Assembly (NCBI GenBank): GCA_002205965.3
Contig: NADL03000492.1
Coordinates: 434,001 to 498,000 of the forward strand
Length of the DNA stretch: 64,000 nt
Direction of reading: 5' to 3'
Origin: Kappaphycus alvarezii
Taxonomy: Eukaryota; Rhodophyta; Florideophyceae; Gigartinales; Solieriaceae
Shown: positions 1 through 10,125 of the stretch, one piece after another
Layout of the letters: each line of letters starts with the position of its first letter
How positions within the stretch are numbered: the first letter of the stretch is position 1
Program-made: the position numbers and the translations under genes
Notes under the pieces: generated by a model
What the model saw: only the letters and a program-made list of their open reading frames with translations
Database searches by the model: none
Told to the model about the DNA's origin: nothing

Positions 1-59
1 GATCTGAAGATCCTTTGCCATCGGAGCAAGTGCCTGCTTCTCGGAAAAGTCCCAGGACA

Positions 60-1483
60 TCAGGTTTGGAACTTTACCGTGTCCGGCAGGGCGTGCGTCT
101 CCATTCCATGAGCCGTCACGGCCACGACATTCAACCGACGAGAGACTTCGGGGTGACTTGTCATGGACGCCTGAGTCACTGTGACAATCTTGGAAACCAG
201 ACGCTTCAACTTCTTCCTTGCTTCATCCGCGTTTCCCCGGAGAAGCTGCCCGAAATTCATTCCCGACGAGACCGAAGCCATTTCCACGACCACATTATAC
301 TTCCTTACCTGGCCGTGGAGGGCTCCAGATGCTTTCTTGGTCTTCCTTTTCTTAGTTTTCTTCATCCTTGGCTCCAACACGACCATCTGTGGGCGAACGA
401 GAGGGGCGTTATTCATCAGCGCGTCTATGTCAATAAAATTGTCCCTACGTTGCTTCGAAAGGGCTTGGCCGTCGGCTTTCCTCTTTGCCGCGGCCAACAC
501 ATCGCCCTTGTGAGCCTCCTGGACGACGAAAACGGGCTCACGTCATTCTTTTCCCCCAGTTTAAGTTCTTCTCTCGACTCCGACCTTGCTTTGGCAATTA
601 ATACACGACGGTCTCCATCTTGCTGTCCCTTGGACCAGCACGTTGCCTCTGAGTGACCTCTCTTTCCACAGAAAGAACACCAAGTGTGGCTGTGAGAGTT
701 CCGCTGGCATTGCGTGGCTCTATGGCCCCTTTGCCCACAGAAACTGCACTTAAAGTCATCATTGACTATGGCGACAGGTCCTCCCTTCTCACACTGATTC
801 TTCACGAAGAGGTAAAATTCCGAAAACTGTCCCGCTAGCTGGTCTACCTTTTCCTCCAGCTGTTTTGGCTTGACAGCGTGATCGTTAGGCCTCTGAAGAA
901 TCCTCCTCGGAGCGACCAAAGGCGCTTGAGCCGTCTTCTTGTTGGCAAAAAACGCTTTGTCTCCTAACTGAAAGTCTTTTATTCTGAAGTTCCTTGTAGT
1001 CCAACAGCGCTTGATACATGACAAATTGAGCCAACTCCGGGTGTTCCGCCACTGCCTTCCGAAGTAAACCGAAGGAAGCCGTCTCGTTGATGCCTTTTCT
1101 CTTGTAGAGGCCATCCATTCGCGTCAAAGACCCTCCTATGTCTCTAGTGTCCAGTCGTGCTTCAATTGCTTCGTGGACTTTCTCTTCCGGCTTATCCTTC
1201 TTGGCAAACTCGGTAAGGAGCTTCTTCTTGACGATATCATACTTCTCGTATTCTTCAGTGAGGGACCCATCCTGCGCAAACGACTCATAGTAAATTCGAA
1301 ATCTGCCCCCTCCAGATGGCACATAATCTGGAGGGCCTTCTCGTTGTCCGTCTTTACGCGCATAACGACGTTCTCGAAAGCAAAAAGGAAACGGGAAATA
1401 TCGGAGGAGGGGAATCCATCAAAGGAGAGGTGAGGGGCGTTGGAGTCTGTCGTAGCGTCGTCGAACCTTTGATGCGGTACCAT
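60..1483 (-). pseudogene. Ty3/gypsy-type gag, frameshifted, runs toward left edge
   Basis: The minus strand reads a gag-like protein in at least three frames: N-terminus from 1483, central helical part 1322-885, zinc-knuckle part 1114-425 and a lysine-rich tail to about 60. The knuckle part carries two CCHC boxes, CSFCGQRGHRATQC and CSFCGKRGHSEATC, at about 638-748, as expected for nucleic-acid-binding nucleocapsid. The central block (…YYESFAQDGSLTEEYEKYD…) also occurs in the gag at 57.8 kb (…FYYDTFSKDCSLTEESKNYE…), so the two are one gypsy family. The tail block 'FGQLLRGNADEARKK' resembles the gag-protease linker of fungal and algal gypsy elements. Frame changes near 1320 and 1000 make it a pseudogene. 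Protease and polymerase would lie left of the window. The family call is strong; the exact boundaries are inferred. Confidence 0.8.
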
Positions 1484-1575
1484 GAAATGCTTGAAAGTTC
1501 CATTATTCCTTCCTGCCTACCTAGGCCAAGCGTAACCTATCCTTATCCCTCCTTTCCGAGCAACGTCGACACAGT

Positions 1576-1593
1576 ACAGTATATATATACTGT
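1576..1593. repeat. Perfect 18-bp palindrome with TATA core
   Basis: ACAGTATATATATACTGT reads the same on both strands. It lies about 100 bp upstream of the family A reading frame that starts at 1693 and could double as a TATA element. The motif ACAGTA/TACTGT is unusually common throughout the window. Function is not known. Confidence 0.55.
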
Positions 1594-1692
1594 TTCGAAG
1601 ATATCTCCCTATTTAAATTTCGAAATCGACGTCCTTGAAGAAAACCCCCTGCCATCAACTACTCCATCGGGTGACCCCTTTTTGCCCGCAAC

Positions 1693-2309
1693 ATGACCAA
1701 CTTTCTGCCGTTCCTCACCATCACCAAGTCATCCCGAGGCTGCCGTCTTCTCAACGCGCTGGCCCTGATGGCCAGTGGACCAACGGATTATGGCGACTAC
1801 TGTAGGAGAACAGACCAGGAACGCGTTCGGGAGTGGGTCCGCCGGCATTGCTTCGAAGAGGCGGAAGAGACGGAAGAGACAGAAGAGGCAGAGAAAGGTT
1901 GGGTAGAAGAGGTATAGCAAGAGTAGGATGAAGAGAAGGACTGGGTGGACCCGTGGGATCCACTAGTGTACAACGTTGGGGGAGCTGCGGTGGAGAACGA
2001 AGTGGAATCACAGAGAGTAATCGTTATCTTTGACTCTTTTGACAAGGATGAAGAGGAGGATGAAGAGGAGGATGACGGGAAGGAGACATGGAAAGTGTTG
2101 GAATGCGGGGTAGGGGGCTGGGAAATATGGACCAGGTGGTTCCGATTCTGGAACCGGATGAGGGCATCTTCAGTGGTTTAGATATTTCCCAGGAGGAAAG
2201 AAAAAATTGTAAGCTGTTCGCGGATATTTCCGGGGGCTGCTTGGGTCGCATGGATATTTCGGAAGCTTTTTTGGCTCTGATCTGGAGGACTAGAATACTA
2301 AGGAAATAA
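1693..2309 (+). pseudogene. Family A ORF1 (acidic protein), copy 1
   Basis: This is a small Glu/Asp-rich protein of unknown function, seen in five copies in this window. It starts MTNFLPFL at 1693 in context CAACATGAC. An early block 'SGPTDYGDYCRR' is followed by 'WVRRHCFEEAEE', a long acidic tract, and a conserved C-terminus (NMDQVVPILEPDEGIF, LDISQEE, FADISGG). Compare 'SGPTDRNDYQRR' and 'FVRRFFVEDEAEE' in copy 5. An in-frame stop at 1915-1917 and a frame change near 2090 break it. I recognise no known domain. It precedes the non-LTR reverse transcriptase at 2795 on the same strand and may be ORF1 of that element. Confidence 0.6.
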
Positions 2310-2742
2310 TCTAGATATTTATCCTGATAGTATCTGCTGTTAGTCTTTCTCGTTCACAAGATTCCATTTGATGCATTTTATGGTTATCAGTATGTGTGTT
2401 TGAGAATTTAGGCGTAGCAAAAAGTCTATGTAAGCCGAGTAAACTGCTTCCTCTTGTGGAGGTCAAGCAAGTTGGCAGACAACTTAAAGTCAAGTCGTGA
2501 CAAGTAGGAAGTTGAGAGTCAACTTCAGACCCAAGAAACATTTTCCTTACGCTGGTCACAGAGCATCAGTGGTAGACCCTTCCCCACCCATACTTGCTTG
2601 AAGCCCCCTCAACTGTCTTCTATATCCACTCCATTTTGTTCGCTCAACTATACTACGGTAGCACTTCTGTCGCTTGGAACACCTCCTTCTCGGGGTACTC
2701 GGATCTAAGTATTTCTTATTCCTACGATTTACCCCTATCACA
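2310..2742 (+). repeat. Family A 3' segment, copy 1
   Basis: About 430 bp shared with 12.78-13.22, 15.39-15.81, 24.85-25.27 and (reversed) 28.23-28.67 kb. It contains the TATA-like box (here degraded to TCTATGTAAG near 2425), the block AACTGCTTCCTCTTG, the block GAGAGTCAACTTCAGACCCA, and a fixed end GATTTACCCCTATCAC. It separates ORF1 from the RT reading frame, so it may act as a promoter or leader for the RT. That role is inferred. Confidence 0.8.
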
Positions 2743-2794
2743 CTCATCAGATTCCTGCTCCAGTGAATACCGATGACACTCTATTACGGACAAA

Positions 2795-3846
2795 ATGAGG
2801 GAAAGAATAGATTTATGGAACGCGGGGAACTTCAGAACACTATTAGCGTACGCACTCGACCAGACCAAAAACCGCACGGCACCAGCTCGTTCCACTTCGG
2901 GCCAGCAACAGGTCAATATAAAAAGGGCTACAAAGCTGGACAAAGATGGTGCGTACGGAAAGGCTGCACAAGCTTTGCGCTCGCTGGGCGTGCTATAGCT
3001 ACCAGTGATGTAATCGATGCCCTCATCGATAAACATCCCTAGCAGGCTCCTGATGAAACAACTCTAGGCAGTGGAACATTTTATACCAACTACAGTTTCC
3101 GATAGATTACTGAAGACGAAGTACTTGGCGCTATCGGGGCATTTACACCAGGATCTTCTCCCGGAGGCTCAGGTCTAAAGCCTTGCCACCTGGTAGAATT
3201 GCTAAGATATCCATCCTCATCGGGGAATTCCGGCTTTTTGGCAGCTCTTACAAGACTTGTTCATGTTTTAGCAACTGGGAAAGCACCAGCCATTCTCGCT
3301 CCTTGGATCGCTGGTGCTCCACTAACCCCGTTGGCGAAGAAGGGCATGTCGCCTAGGCCAATCGCCGTTGGGGAGGTGCTGCGCAGAATGGTCGGTAGCT
3401 GCTTGATGAAGCGAATGTTCCAGAAGGCGGCAGACTACATCCAACATCTCCAAGTGGGTATCCGCACAAAGTCGGGTACCGACACAGTGTTGCATGGAAT
3501 CCGAAGAGTCGTTCATGAGTTCAGCTGTGACCCAGCATATGGGCTATTGACGGTCGATCTCAAGAACGCTTTTAATATGAGCAGCAGATCCGCTTTTCTG
3601 ACCGAGATGGGACAGCTATTCCCAGAGTTAGAGCCTTGGGTCTCATATTGCTATGCAAACGAGCCCGCATTCCTGTTGATAGGTAGTCACACCATAAGAA
3701 GCGTCTGCGGGACCCAACAGGGAGACAAACTTGGATGCCTCCTCTTCGACCTGGTGCTGCACCCTTTTATCCTCAAATACAACAACTCTTCGGTTCAGAG
3801 GAAGGGGAGAACAGAGATTTGGCAAAGATGTTACTTCAACTGTGGT
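2795..3846 (+). pseudogene. Non-LTR reverse transcriptase, 5' part (split by copia element)
   Basis: It starts MRERIDLWNAGNF and shows the family's repeated 'RATKLDKDGAYGKAAQAL' block. It then shifts frame near 2990 and continues through stops at 3040-3042 and 3103-3105. From 3160 it gives SGLKPCHLVELL, RPIAVGEVLRRMVG, the palm motif TVDLKNAFNMSS (catalytic Asp) and CGTQQGDKLG, all typical of the 'RPIAVGE' group of non-LTR reverse transcriptases. The frame is cut at 3846, exactly where the copia LTR begins, just before the YxDD motif. The remainder resumes at 9392. Homologous pieces lie at 13.2, 14.6, 16.0 and 26.1 kb. Confidence 0.85.
3842..3846. repeat. 5-bp target-site duplication, left
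   Basis: GTGGT directly precedes the left LTR and is repeated at 9392-9396 directly after the right LTR. A 5-bp duplication is normal for Ty1/copia integration and fixes both element ends. Confidence 0.9.
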
Positions 3847-4401
3847 TGCAAAGTAATTGGGATAGGTAGATCAAAATAATAATAAATAGTTCCAACTTGA
3901 ATAAATAAATAAATAAATGCCACAATCGGACTTAGAATGAATAATGAATAGAAAACCAAATTTAATAATATCTGATCGAGGGGAATATTTCGATAGCCCG
4001 AGGATGTAAAAAATATTTCTAACAACCTAGACTACTTATACTCTACACCAGGGTGAACCTGCTACAAAAATCAGGTGAGCCGTTCAATAATTTTGGTAGA
4101 CATAATTTAGGCTCAGCAATAATTATTGCAGTATTTTCCAGGTAAGCAATCATCCAGATAATAATTTGTTGGTAGCATAAATGTAGTAATTATAGCCTGT
4201 ATAATAAAAACCCAACTGTAGGACATAAAAATTATTTCACACTGAATTCAGCATAAAATAGTGCCAGTGTAAAATAGAGAAAATTATTCCTTGCTGATTC
4301 ATAATAAATATAAATTCTGGGCCTCAATAAAAATATTGCTCCACAATTCAGCATCACTGTAGGACACCGGGATAGAGATTAATATTTGGTCAATTTTCAC
4401 A
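3847..4401 (-). repeat. 3' LTR of GalEa-like copia
   Basis: Plus strand runs TGCAAAGTAATTGGG to ATTTTCACA. It matches 8844-9391 almost throughout. An ATAAATAAATAAATAAATGCC microsatellite near the left end is one unit longer here than in the other LTR. Confidence 0.93.
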
Positions 4402-4414
4402 CTACTGCCCCTTT
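4402..4414 (-). other. Putative polypurine tract
   Basis: The minus strand reads AAAGGGGCAGTAG immediately before the 3' LTR, the expected place for the plus-strand primer of an LTR element. Confidence 0.55.
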
Positions 4415-4431
4415 GAAATATTGAACTAAAT

Positions 4432-5196
4432 TTATCCTGTTGACTGAGATGAATCTCGAGATAAAATATTACTCATATCCATATGTATAGATCCATCAAA
4501 TAAAAGGAGATTGAGCATGTCAGATACAGGACTGTCCTTTTTTGTGAGCCGGGTCGGAGGATTAATTGAACCAGGTATCCATAGCATTTTCTTGATTTTG
4601 TTCGTTTCGAAATTATATCGAATTAATTGAACATCCGCTCTAATAGATTTATCTCCAGGCACACGACAAGTAGATAGAGAGCTGAATAGATCTTTTGAAT
4701 CAACAGCAACATGAAGAGGAATATTGATATTTAGAAGTGTACTGTATGCTGCTGCAATAATTTTTCCTTCCTCGATAGCTTCACCAGCAGCCAATATTTC
4801 ACCAGATGCAATAGATTTAACAGGACGCCGAGATAGATGTGAATGCCAATAAATTGTATGAAATATTGAATTACAATTTAAGGAGCCAATTAGCAACCCA
4901 CCAATACATCCAAGTTGCGCATTTGTCGATCCGGCTGGTTTTCCTGCATCAGAAAAAACAACAACTGATAAATTGAAATTTCCAGAAACTTCCGGGCGCC
5001 GATACGTGCTTGTAGAACCAAAAGATTTTAAATTCCGAAGCATAGAAGATTGGATAGATAAATCACGAACCAATGGATTTGACCTTTTCTGTTGTAAATA
5101 ACTTGCTGTAAAGGCAGACACTGGAGATGCAACCATACCCAAATAGACAATTGATCCGTTTAACGAATTAAAAGCAAAGTTTTCAAATGAGTTCAT
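4432..5196 (-). pseudogene. GalEa-like copia RNase H domain
   Basis: A 254-aa open frame forming the C-terminal end of pol. Residues near 93-98 read VVFSDAGKP (first catalytic Asp), followed by GGLLIGS, YWHSHLSRRP, the block SIASGEILAAGEAIEEGK with the catalytic Glu, and VAVDSKDLFSSL with the next Asp. RNase H removes the RNA template during cDNA synthesis. The frame is open, but it is offset from the upstream RT frame (stop near 5204), so it would need a frameshift to be made as part of pol. Confidence 0.85.
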
Positions 5197-5203
5197 TTCT
5201 TCA

Positions 5204-6085
5204 TCAGGTTGTTTTCGACGATTTCTTGATATTGAATGGGGTTCCAGTCCATTTAGCTTTCATCAGCTGAGACATTAATTTTATAGTCATCAAACTGCAT
5301 GATTTTAACTCCATTGAAATAAAAAGATCCAGGACTATGTACGATTGTACCAAGCTTATATACTTTCCCAAGATCTTGGATAAATTGCTTCTTAATTTTT
5401 TTTGTCCAGTAATAAGTATATCATCGACCAATTTAACAACAAGCAGAATTAATGATCCTTTTAAACTCATGAAAAATAATTGGGGTATATAAACGACTGA
5501 TTTCAATCCGAGGTCAAAGAAAGTATTATCAGAGTGTATTTGCCATTTTGCATTCGCGTTGACTAACCCATATGAAGCAGACAGTAATAACCAATAGAAG
5601 GATTTTTCGGAGCATTCCCGAGGAGGTCTCACATAAACATCTCGTAATGCTGATCCAGATTGTAAAAATGCAGACTTCACATCAACCTTTGATAAATTCC
5701 ATTTAAAAATTGTAGCAATTGATAAGAGAATTCTAATTGCCATCGGAGAACAAGATTCCGAATCAGTTCTCAAATTATTTTTCTCCTTGTCCTCATTTCC
5801 ATGCGGAGCAATTCGAGCCTTGCAATAATATTTTCCATCATCCAAAATTTTTATTTTGTATAAAACGTGACTGGATATTACATTCGAGTCGGGAGGAATT
5901 TTTGAAACATGAATTTTTGAACAGGTAGTGAGAAAATTATTTTCTTCCGTATTGTACGCATTTGAAATAATATGAGATGGAAGTCCAGATGCTTGATGAA
6001 GTAAAAATTCTTTAGATCCAAACCTTTTATGATAAAAACTCAGATCTTTTTGTTCAGATGATTTCAATTCCGTTCCAGGTAACAA
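5204..6085 (-). pseudogene. GalEa-like copia reverse transcriptase
   Basis: A 293-aa frame. Recognisable blocks: YYCKARIAPHGNED, LSKVDVKSAFLQSG (palm Asp), DVYVRPPREC and VVKLVDDILITGQ, the equivalent of the YVDD box with leucine in place of tyrosine. It lies between integrase and RNase H in normal copia order. The last part is degraded (long runs of Leu/Ser after the VDD box), suggesting frame damage near 5300. Confidence 0.87.
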
Positions 6086-6135
6086 CTCAATTTCATGCGC
6101 ATCAATTCCATCGTTTTCATCAATAGGGATATGAA

Positions 6136-7304
6136 TTAAATTTTCAGGGTGCAGGGAACTAAGTTCAGATTCAATCGGAACATGTTCGAGAGATAATATG
6201 TTTTTAGATTCTGATAAATTTCCATCATTTCTGATTCATTATATTTTTCGACATCAGTATTCATATTTGTTAAAATTACCATCATCAGAATGATCGTCAA
6301 AATTGTTTTCGCCCACATTCTTCACTTCGGTAATATTTGTTTCATCAGAAATATCTTCCACAGAATATTCAATAGACTGATTCAATAAATCATTTGCCTT
6401 TTGAATTTGGTATGCTAGTTCATTAGATGAAACGGAATGTCGGACATCTTCAATTGCAGCATGTATAAATTTTCCATTGGATCCAGGTACTGTGACGATA
6501 AGAGATTTTTTGTCGAATTTCAATACTGGTTTGGGCGATGACCAAGATCCTTTTTCTGATTTGGTAGATGAATAAAAATTTCCACAATATCGCCAACATT
6601 AATTGGAATATCGGTCACAGACTTTGATTTTAGAATAAGATTTAATTTCCTCTTGGCTATTAGCTCATTATGAGCTTCTCTTAAATCATTTGGTAGACTT
6701 CGAGGACCAGAATTATCGATGGGTCGAGTGTGACCAGTGGCAAGCTCGTATGAAGAAACAACATCATTTCCATATAAATCATTCGATATTTGAAACATTC
6801 GAGCAATACGAACCGTATTACTTGCAGAAGAATCGGATATTTTTAAACGGATATAAATGTCTCTCAATATTTTATGTTTTGACTCAATATAATTTTTGTT
6901 ATGGCGGCGGGAACCAATAGGACAAAACGAAATTCCTCTTTCCTCAAGATAGCTTCTAAAATTATCATTGTCAAACGCCTGATCTCCCATTAAATGTTAG
7001 GGTCCCAAAATGGTGTTAACCAGAGAGTCTCAATACAATCAATGCAATTTTCCATCCTTAAAGAGGGCACTATTGAACCAGTTGAATACCTGGTAACCGA
7101 GTCCATAATGTGAAAAATATCCAAGTTTTCCACAAAAAAATGATCCACACAAACCAATTCATTAAATCCGCGAGATATAGAGCTTAAAGATACTGCACGA
7201 GGATGAGATGGTTTTTTTGTGACATCACAAAATTTGCAGGAGTCAATTATGCTTGATAAATATTTTTTGCATTCATCGTCCCATATAAAATTTCTTTGTA
7301 ACAA
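6136..7304 (-). pseudogene. GalEa-like copia integrase, three frames
   Basis: Residues from 7304 downward hold the zinc-binding end (CKFCDVTKKPSHPRA), then VCVDHFFVENLDIFHIMDS with the first catalytic Asp. After a frameshift near 6990 the frame GDQAFDNDNFRSYLEERGI carries the second Asp region, and IESKHKILRDIYIRLK follows with the likely catalytic Glu. The block YGNDVVSSYELATGHTRP and NVGDIVEIFI is the C-terminal part typical of this branch. Acidic linker sequence extends to 6136. The integrase would insert the cDNA; the frameshifts make it non-functional as read. Confidence 0.85.
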
Positions 7305-7353
7305 TAGTTTTATATCATAATTTGAGTGACCACATACATGTTTGTGAACCTTA

Positions 7354-8840
7354 TTAATTATTTCTTCTTTTCAGCCCAAGATATATTTTTGATGTATTGA
7401 TATTGTTGGAACAAATTGCTGATAGAAATGAGTTTTCAATAGGTTCGGATGATTGTATAAATATATTTCCGGGTACATAACAATGATGACCATGATCCAC
7501 CAATGTTATAGAATCGATTGAATTATTTGCGGACTCGAACTCGATGCGATTGTCCGTCATATGAATAATATTTGATTTTCTTGTGATATTTCTTCCAATA
7601 ACCCATTGAGATGATCCACTGATTATTAGATGCCTTATTTTAACCTGATTTCCATTGTCTGAAATAGCTGATAAAAATATTGAACCGATCATTTTTCTTT
7701 TTTCGCTTGAGTGGTCGCCATTTCCGTATTGCCAGAAGGGCGTGTCCTTGATACATTCAGGAAGTTCATCAAGAATTCCATTCCATTTCGGTAAAATAAA
7801 TTTCGAAAGTGCTCGTAATTCAACAATACCCATTCCACTATACGGTGCTCCATCATCAAGTAACGGACCTGGGTATAACGTATTTGACGGAGAATCAAGC
7901 ACCGTTTTTACCATATGAAATGTTACAGAACCAGAATCATTTTTGTCTTTGATATTTTCTGCATTTCCCATTCTAGATGATGAACCTTTATGATAATTTT
8001 TAGCACTCTTGCATTTATCTTTTTCATAGGCCCAATGGCCAATTTCTCCACATCGGTCACAAGTTGATTTTGCCTTGAGCGCAGCAAAGTCTTCAGGAGA
8101 TAATCTTTGCTTATTATTTTTCTTGAAATTTTTCTTTTCTCCGTATGAAATATTTGATTGACTTGAAGAGATATATTTTTGAGCATTTCCATATATTTGA
8201 TTTGTATTTTTTGGTTTATCACATGCACGAATAATAGATGATATTTCTGAATATTTGATTAATTCTAGGATTTTTCCTTTTTCCAAATCGGCTTCTTCAT
8301 GCTTCGGAGAAGCAGCAGCCAAAATAGATACTCGCTGGTTTGAATCAATTTTGGAATTAGCCAGGAGCAAAAATGATACCAGTGCTTCAGGTAATTTCGA
8401 AGTACCAGTAGATGAATGAAATCGGGCAATTTGAGCATCAAACCGTGATTCAAAATTTTTGAAAGACTCACTATCACCACGAGTAGTGTGCAATAGATCT
8501 AAGAATTTTTGAAATGTATCTGATATAGATGATAGAGGATCCACCTTATGAATAGCGTTAGCAATCGCTAATGCACCATTTTCAGACTGAATTTCTGTGT
8601 CTGGAATTTTCTTACAAATATCAAGAGCTCGTCCAAATAATTGTGATTGTAAGACAAGACCTTGTACTGCCTTAGGAACCTTATTAGAATTTGATGCTGG
8701 TAATAAATCATGAACAGATTTCCATTTTGAACAGCATCAAAATATTTTTCTTGAGGTCCTTTACCATCCGTCCAAGGAGCCGTGCGAAGATCCCATGAAA
8801 ATTTCGGCCTTGAAGGAATTTCGGGGCGATCTGGGCCCAT
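7354..8840 (-). pseudogene. GalEa-like copia gag-protease
   Basis: Reading starts at the ATG inside the primer site (8840-8838) as MGPDRPEIPSRPKF. It shifts frame near 8715 and then stays open over 396 codons to 7354. The zinc knuckle is C-D-R-C-G-E-I-G-H followed seven residues later by Cys (residues 162-178 of the open part), a longer spacing than the standard CX2CX4HX4C. The protease site reads LLDDGAPYSGMG at residues 228-239. One base change apart, gag would be intact. The choice of start rests on position and on the same arrangement in the 41-46 kb element. Confidence 0.85.
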
Positions 8841-8843
8841 AAC
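8831..8843 (-). other. Primer-binding site for half initiator tRNA-Met
   Basis: The minus strand reads GTTATGGGCCCAG directly inside the 5' LTR. It is complementary to CTGGGCCCATAAC, the anticodon arm of eukaryotic initiator tRNA-Met, as in Drosophila copia, which primes from a cleaved tRNA half. The ATG in this site also opens the gag frame. Confidence 0.85.
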
Positions 8844-9391
8844 TGCAAAATAATTGGGATAGGTAGATCCAAATAATATAAATAGTTCCAACTTGAATAA
8901 ATAAATAAATGCCACAATCGGACTTAGAATGAATAATGAATAGAAAACCAAATTTAATATATCTGATCGAGGGGAATATTTCGATAGCCCGAGGATGTAA
9001 AAATATTTCTAACAACCTAGACTACTTATACTCTACACCAGGGTGAACCTGCTACAAAAATCAGGTGAGCCGTTCAATAATTTTGGTAGACATAATTTAG
9101 GCTCAGCAATAATTATTGCAGTATTTTCCAGGTAAGCAATCATCCAGATAATAATTTGTTGGTAGCATAAATGTAGTAATTATAGCCTGTATAAAAAACC
9201 AAACTGTAGGACATAAAAATTATTTCACACTGAATTCAGCATAAAATAGTGCCAGTGTAAAATAGAGAAAATTATTCCTTGATGATTCATAATAAATATA
9301 AATTCTGGGCCTCAATAAAAATATTGCTCCACAATTCAGCATCACTGTAGGACACCGGGATAGAGATTAAAATATTTGGTCCATTTTCACA
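8844..9391 (-). repeat. 5' LTR of GalEa-like copia
   Basis: Plus strand runs TGCAAAATAATTGGG to CCATTTTCACA. It is collinear with 3847-4401 with only small indels and a few substitutions. Confidence 0.93.
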
Positions 9392-9396
9392 GTGGT
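9392..9396. repeat. 5-bp target-site duplication, right
   Basis: GTGGT repeats the five bases before the left LTR. Confidence 0.9.
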
Positions 9397-10125
9397 ACCA
9401 CGATGGCAGGTACATTATCGGGCGCCACGACCAACTCGTCAAAGCCATCGGATTACTTCGCTCTGTGGATGCTGAAAGCCGAGTAATGCACTTGTCGCTG
9501 CCGAAGTACACCGTCTGATGGCCTACAGCCCCCTCCAGGGTCAGTACAGAGTCTCTACCCAGACAGGATTAAGCAAGAGTACAGCGAGGGTACTTCCGTC
9601 CTGAACGCCCCCGTCGGTACTAAGATATGCACCACAAGGTCCTTTACGAACCATGTATTCTCTCTCAGACCATTCCTCGAGACCATTGCTGACCTTGAGA
9701 ATAGGCAAGTAGCGTTCCAGCTACTGCGTAACTGTTTTGGCGTTTGCAAAGTAAGCTATTGTTGCGCGTAGTGCCACCCGCCTTGCACCGGAGAAGGAGC
9801 GGAAGAGTTCAAAAGGATGATGGAGGACTGTGTTCGAAAAATGGCAGGGGGAGTACTGGAGTCGGAAGTACTCAGAGAACTCCAGCTGCCGGTCAAACCC
9901 AAGGACAAGAAATATCCATCTCTTGGGATCGGACTCACCTCCGTGAAGGACATCGCGGCTGCGGCATTCTTAGCTTCTAGCTTATCATCTAGCAAGTTTT
10001 CAAAGACCTTGCTCCCTACTCCTATTAAGGAGATGAGAATATACGAAGCAGCTGCAGACGCCCATCGGAGTTTGTCGACCTCTTTCCTGAATTGTCGATT
10101 ATTCTTCTATAGTACTGTTATCGCC
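9392..10125 (+). pseudogene. Non-LTR reverse transcriptase, 3' part of the split gene
   Basis: Reading across the copia insertion, the frame resumes as YHDGRYIIGRHDQLVKA, the place of the Y-x-D-D-G motif, with catalytic DD reduced to HDG. Further blocks follow in shifting frames: SVLNAPVGTKICTT, RQVAFQLLRNCFGVCK and, from 9817, the MMEDCVRKMAGG…DIAAAAFLASSLSS block that belongs to the thumb/connection region of this RT family. Stops and at least two frameshifts are present. The C-terminal endonuclease is missing from this copy; sequence after about 10125 is unrelated. Confidence 0.8.

Larger units (their letters stand above)
3847..9391 (-). mobile_element. GalEa-like copia LTR retrotransposon, complete but decayed
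   Basis: A 5,545-bp element on the minus strand, with LTRs at 3847-4401 and 8844-9391, TG…CA ends, a GTGGT target duplication, a primer-binding site at 8831-8843 and the order gag-protease, integrase, reverse transcriptase, RNase H. Domain order and the RNase H block 'SIASGEILAAGEAIEEGK' point to the GalEa-like branch of Ty1/copia, known from animals and red algae. Reading frames are long but shift at about five junctions, so it is probably inactive. It is AT-rich, unlike the RT gene it interrupts, which suggests a different origin or age. Its LTRs are very similar, differing mainly by small indels, so insertion is fairly recent. Confidence 0.92.

Noticed and set aside
15-656. Plus-strand 213-codon frame at the left edge
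   Set aside because: It is the antisense of the gypsy gag with its two zinc knuckles on the minus strand; its own translation has no motif.
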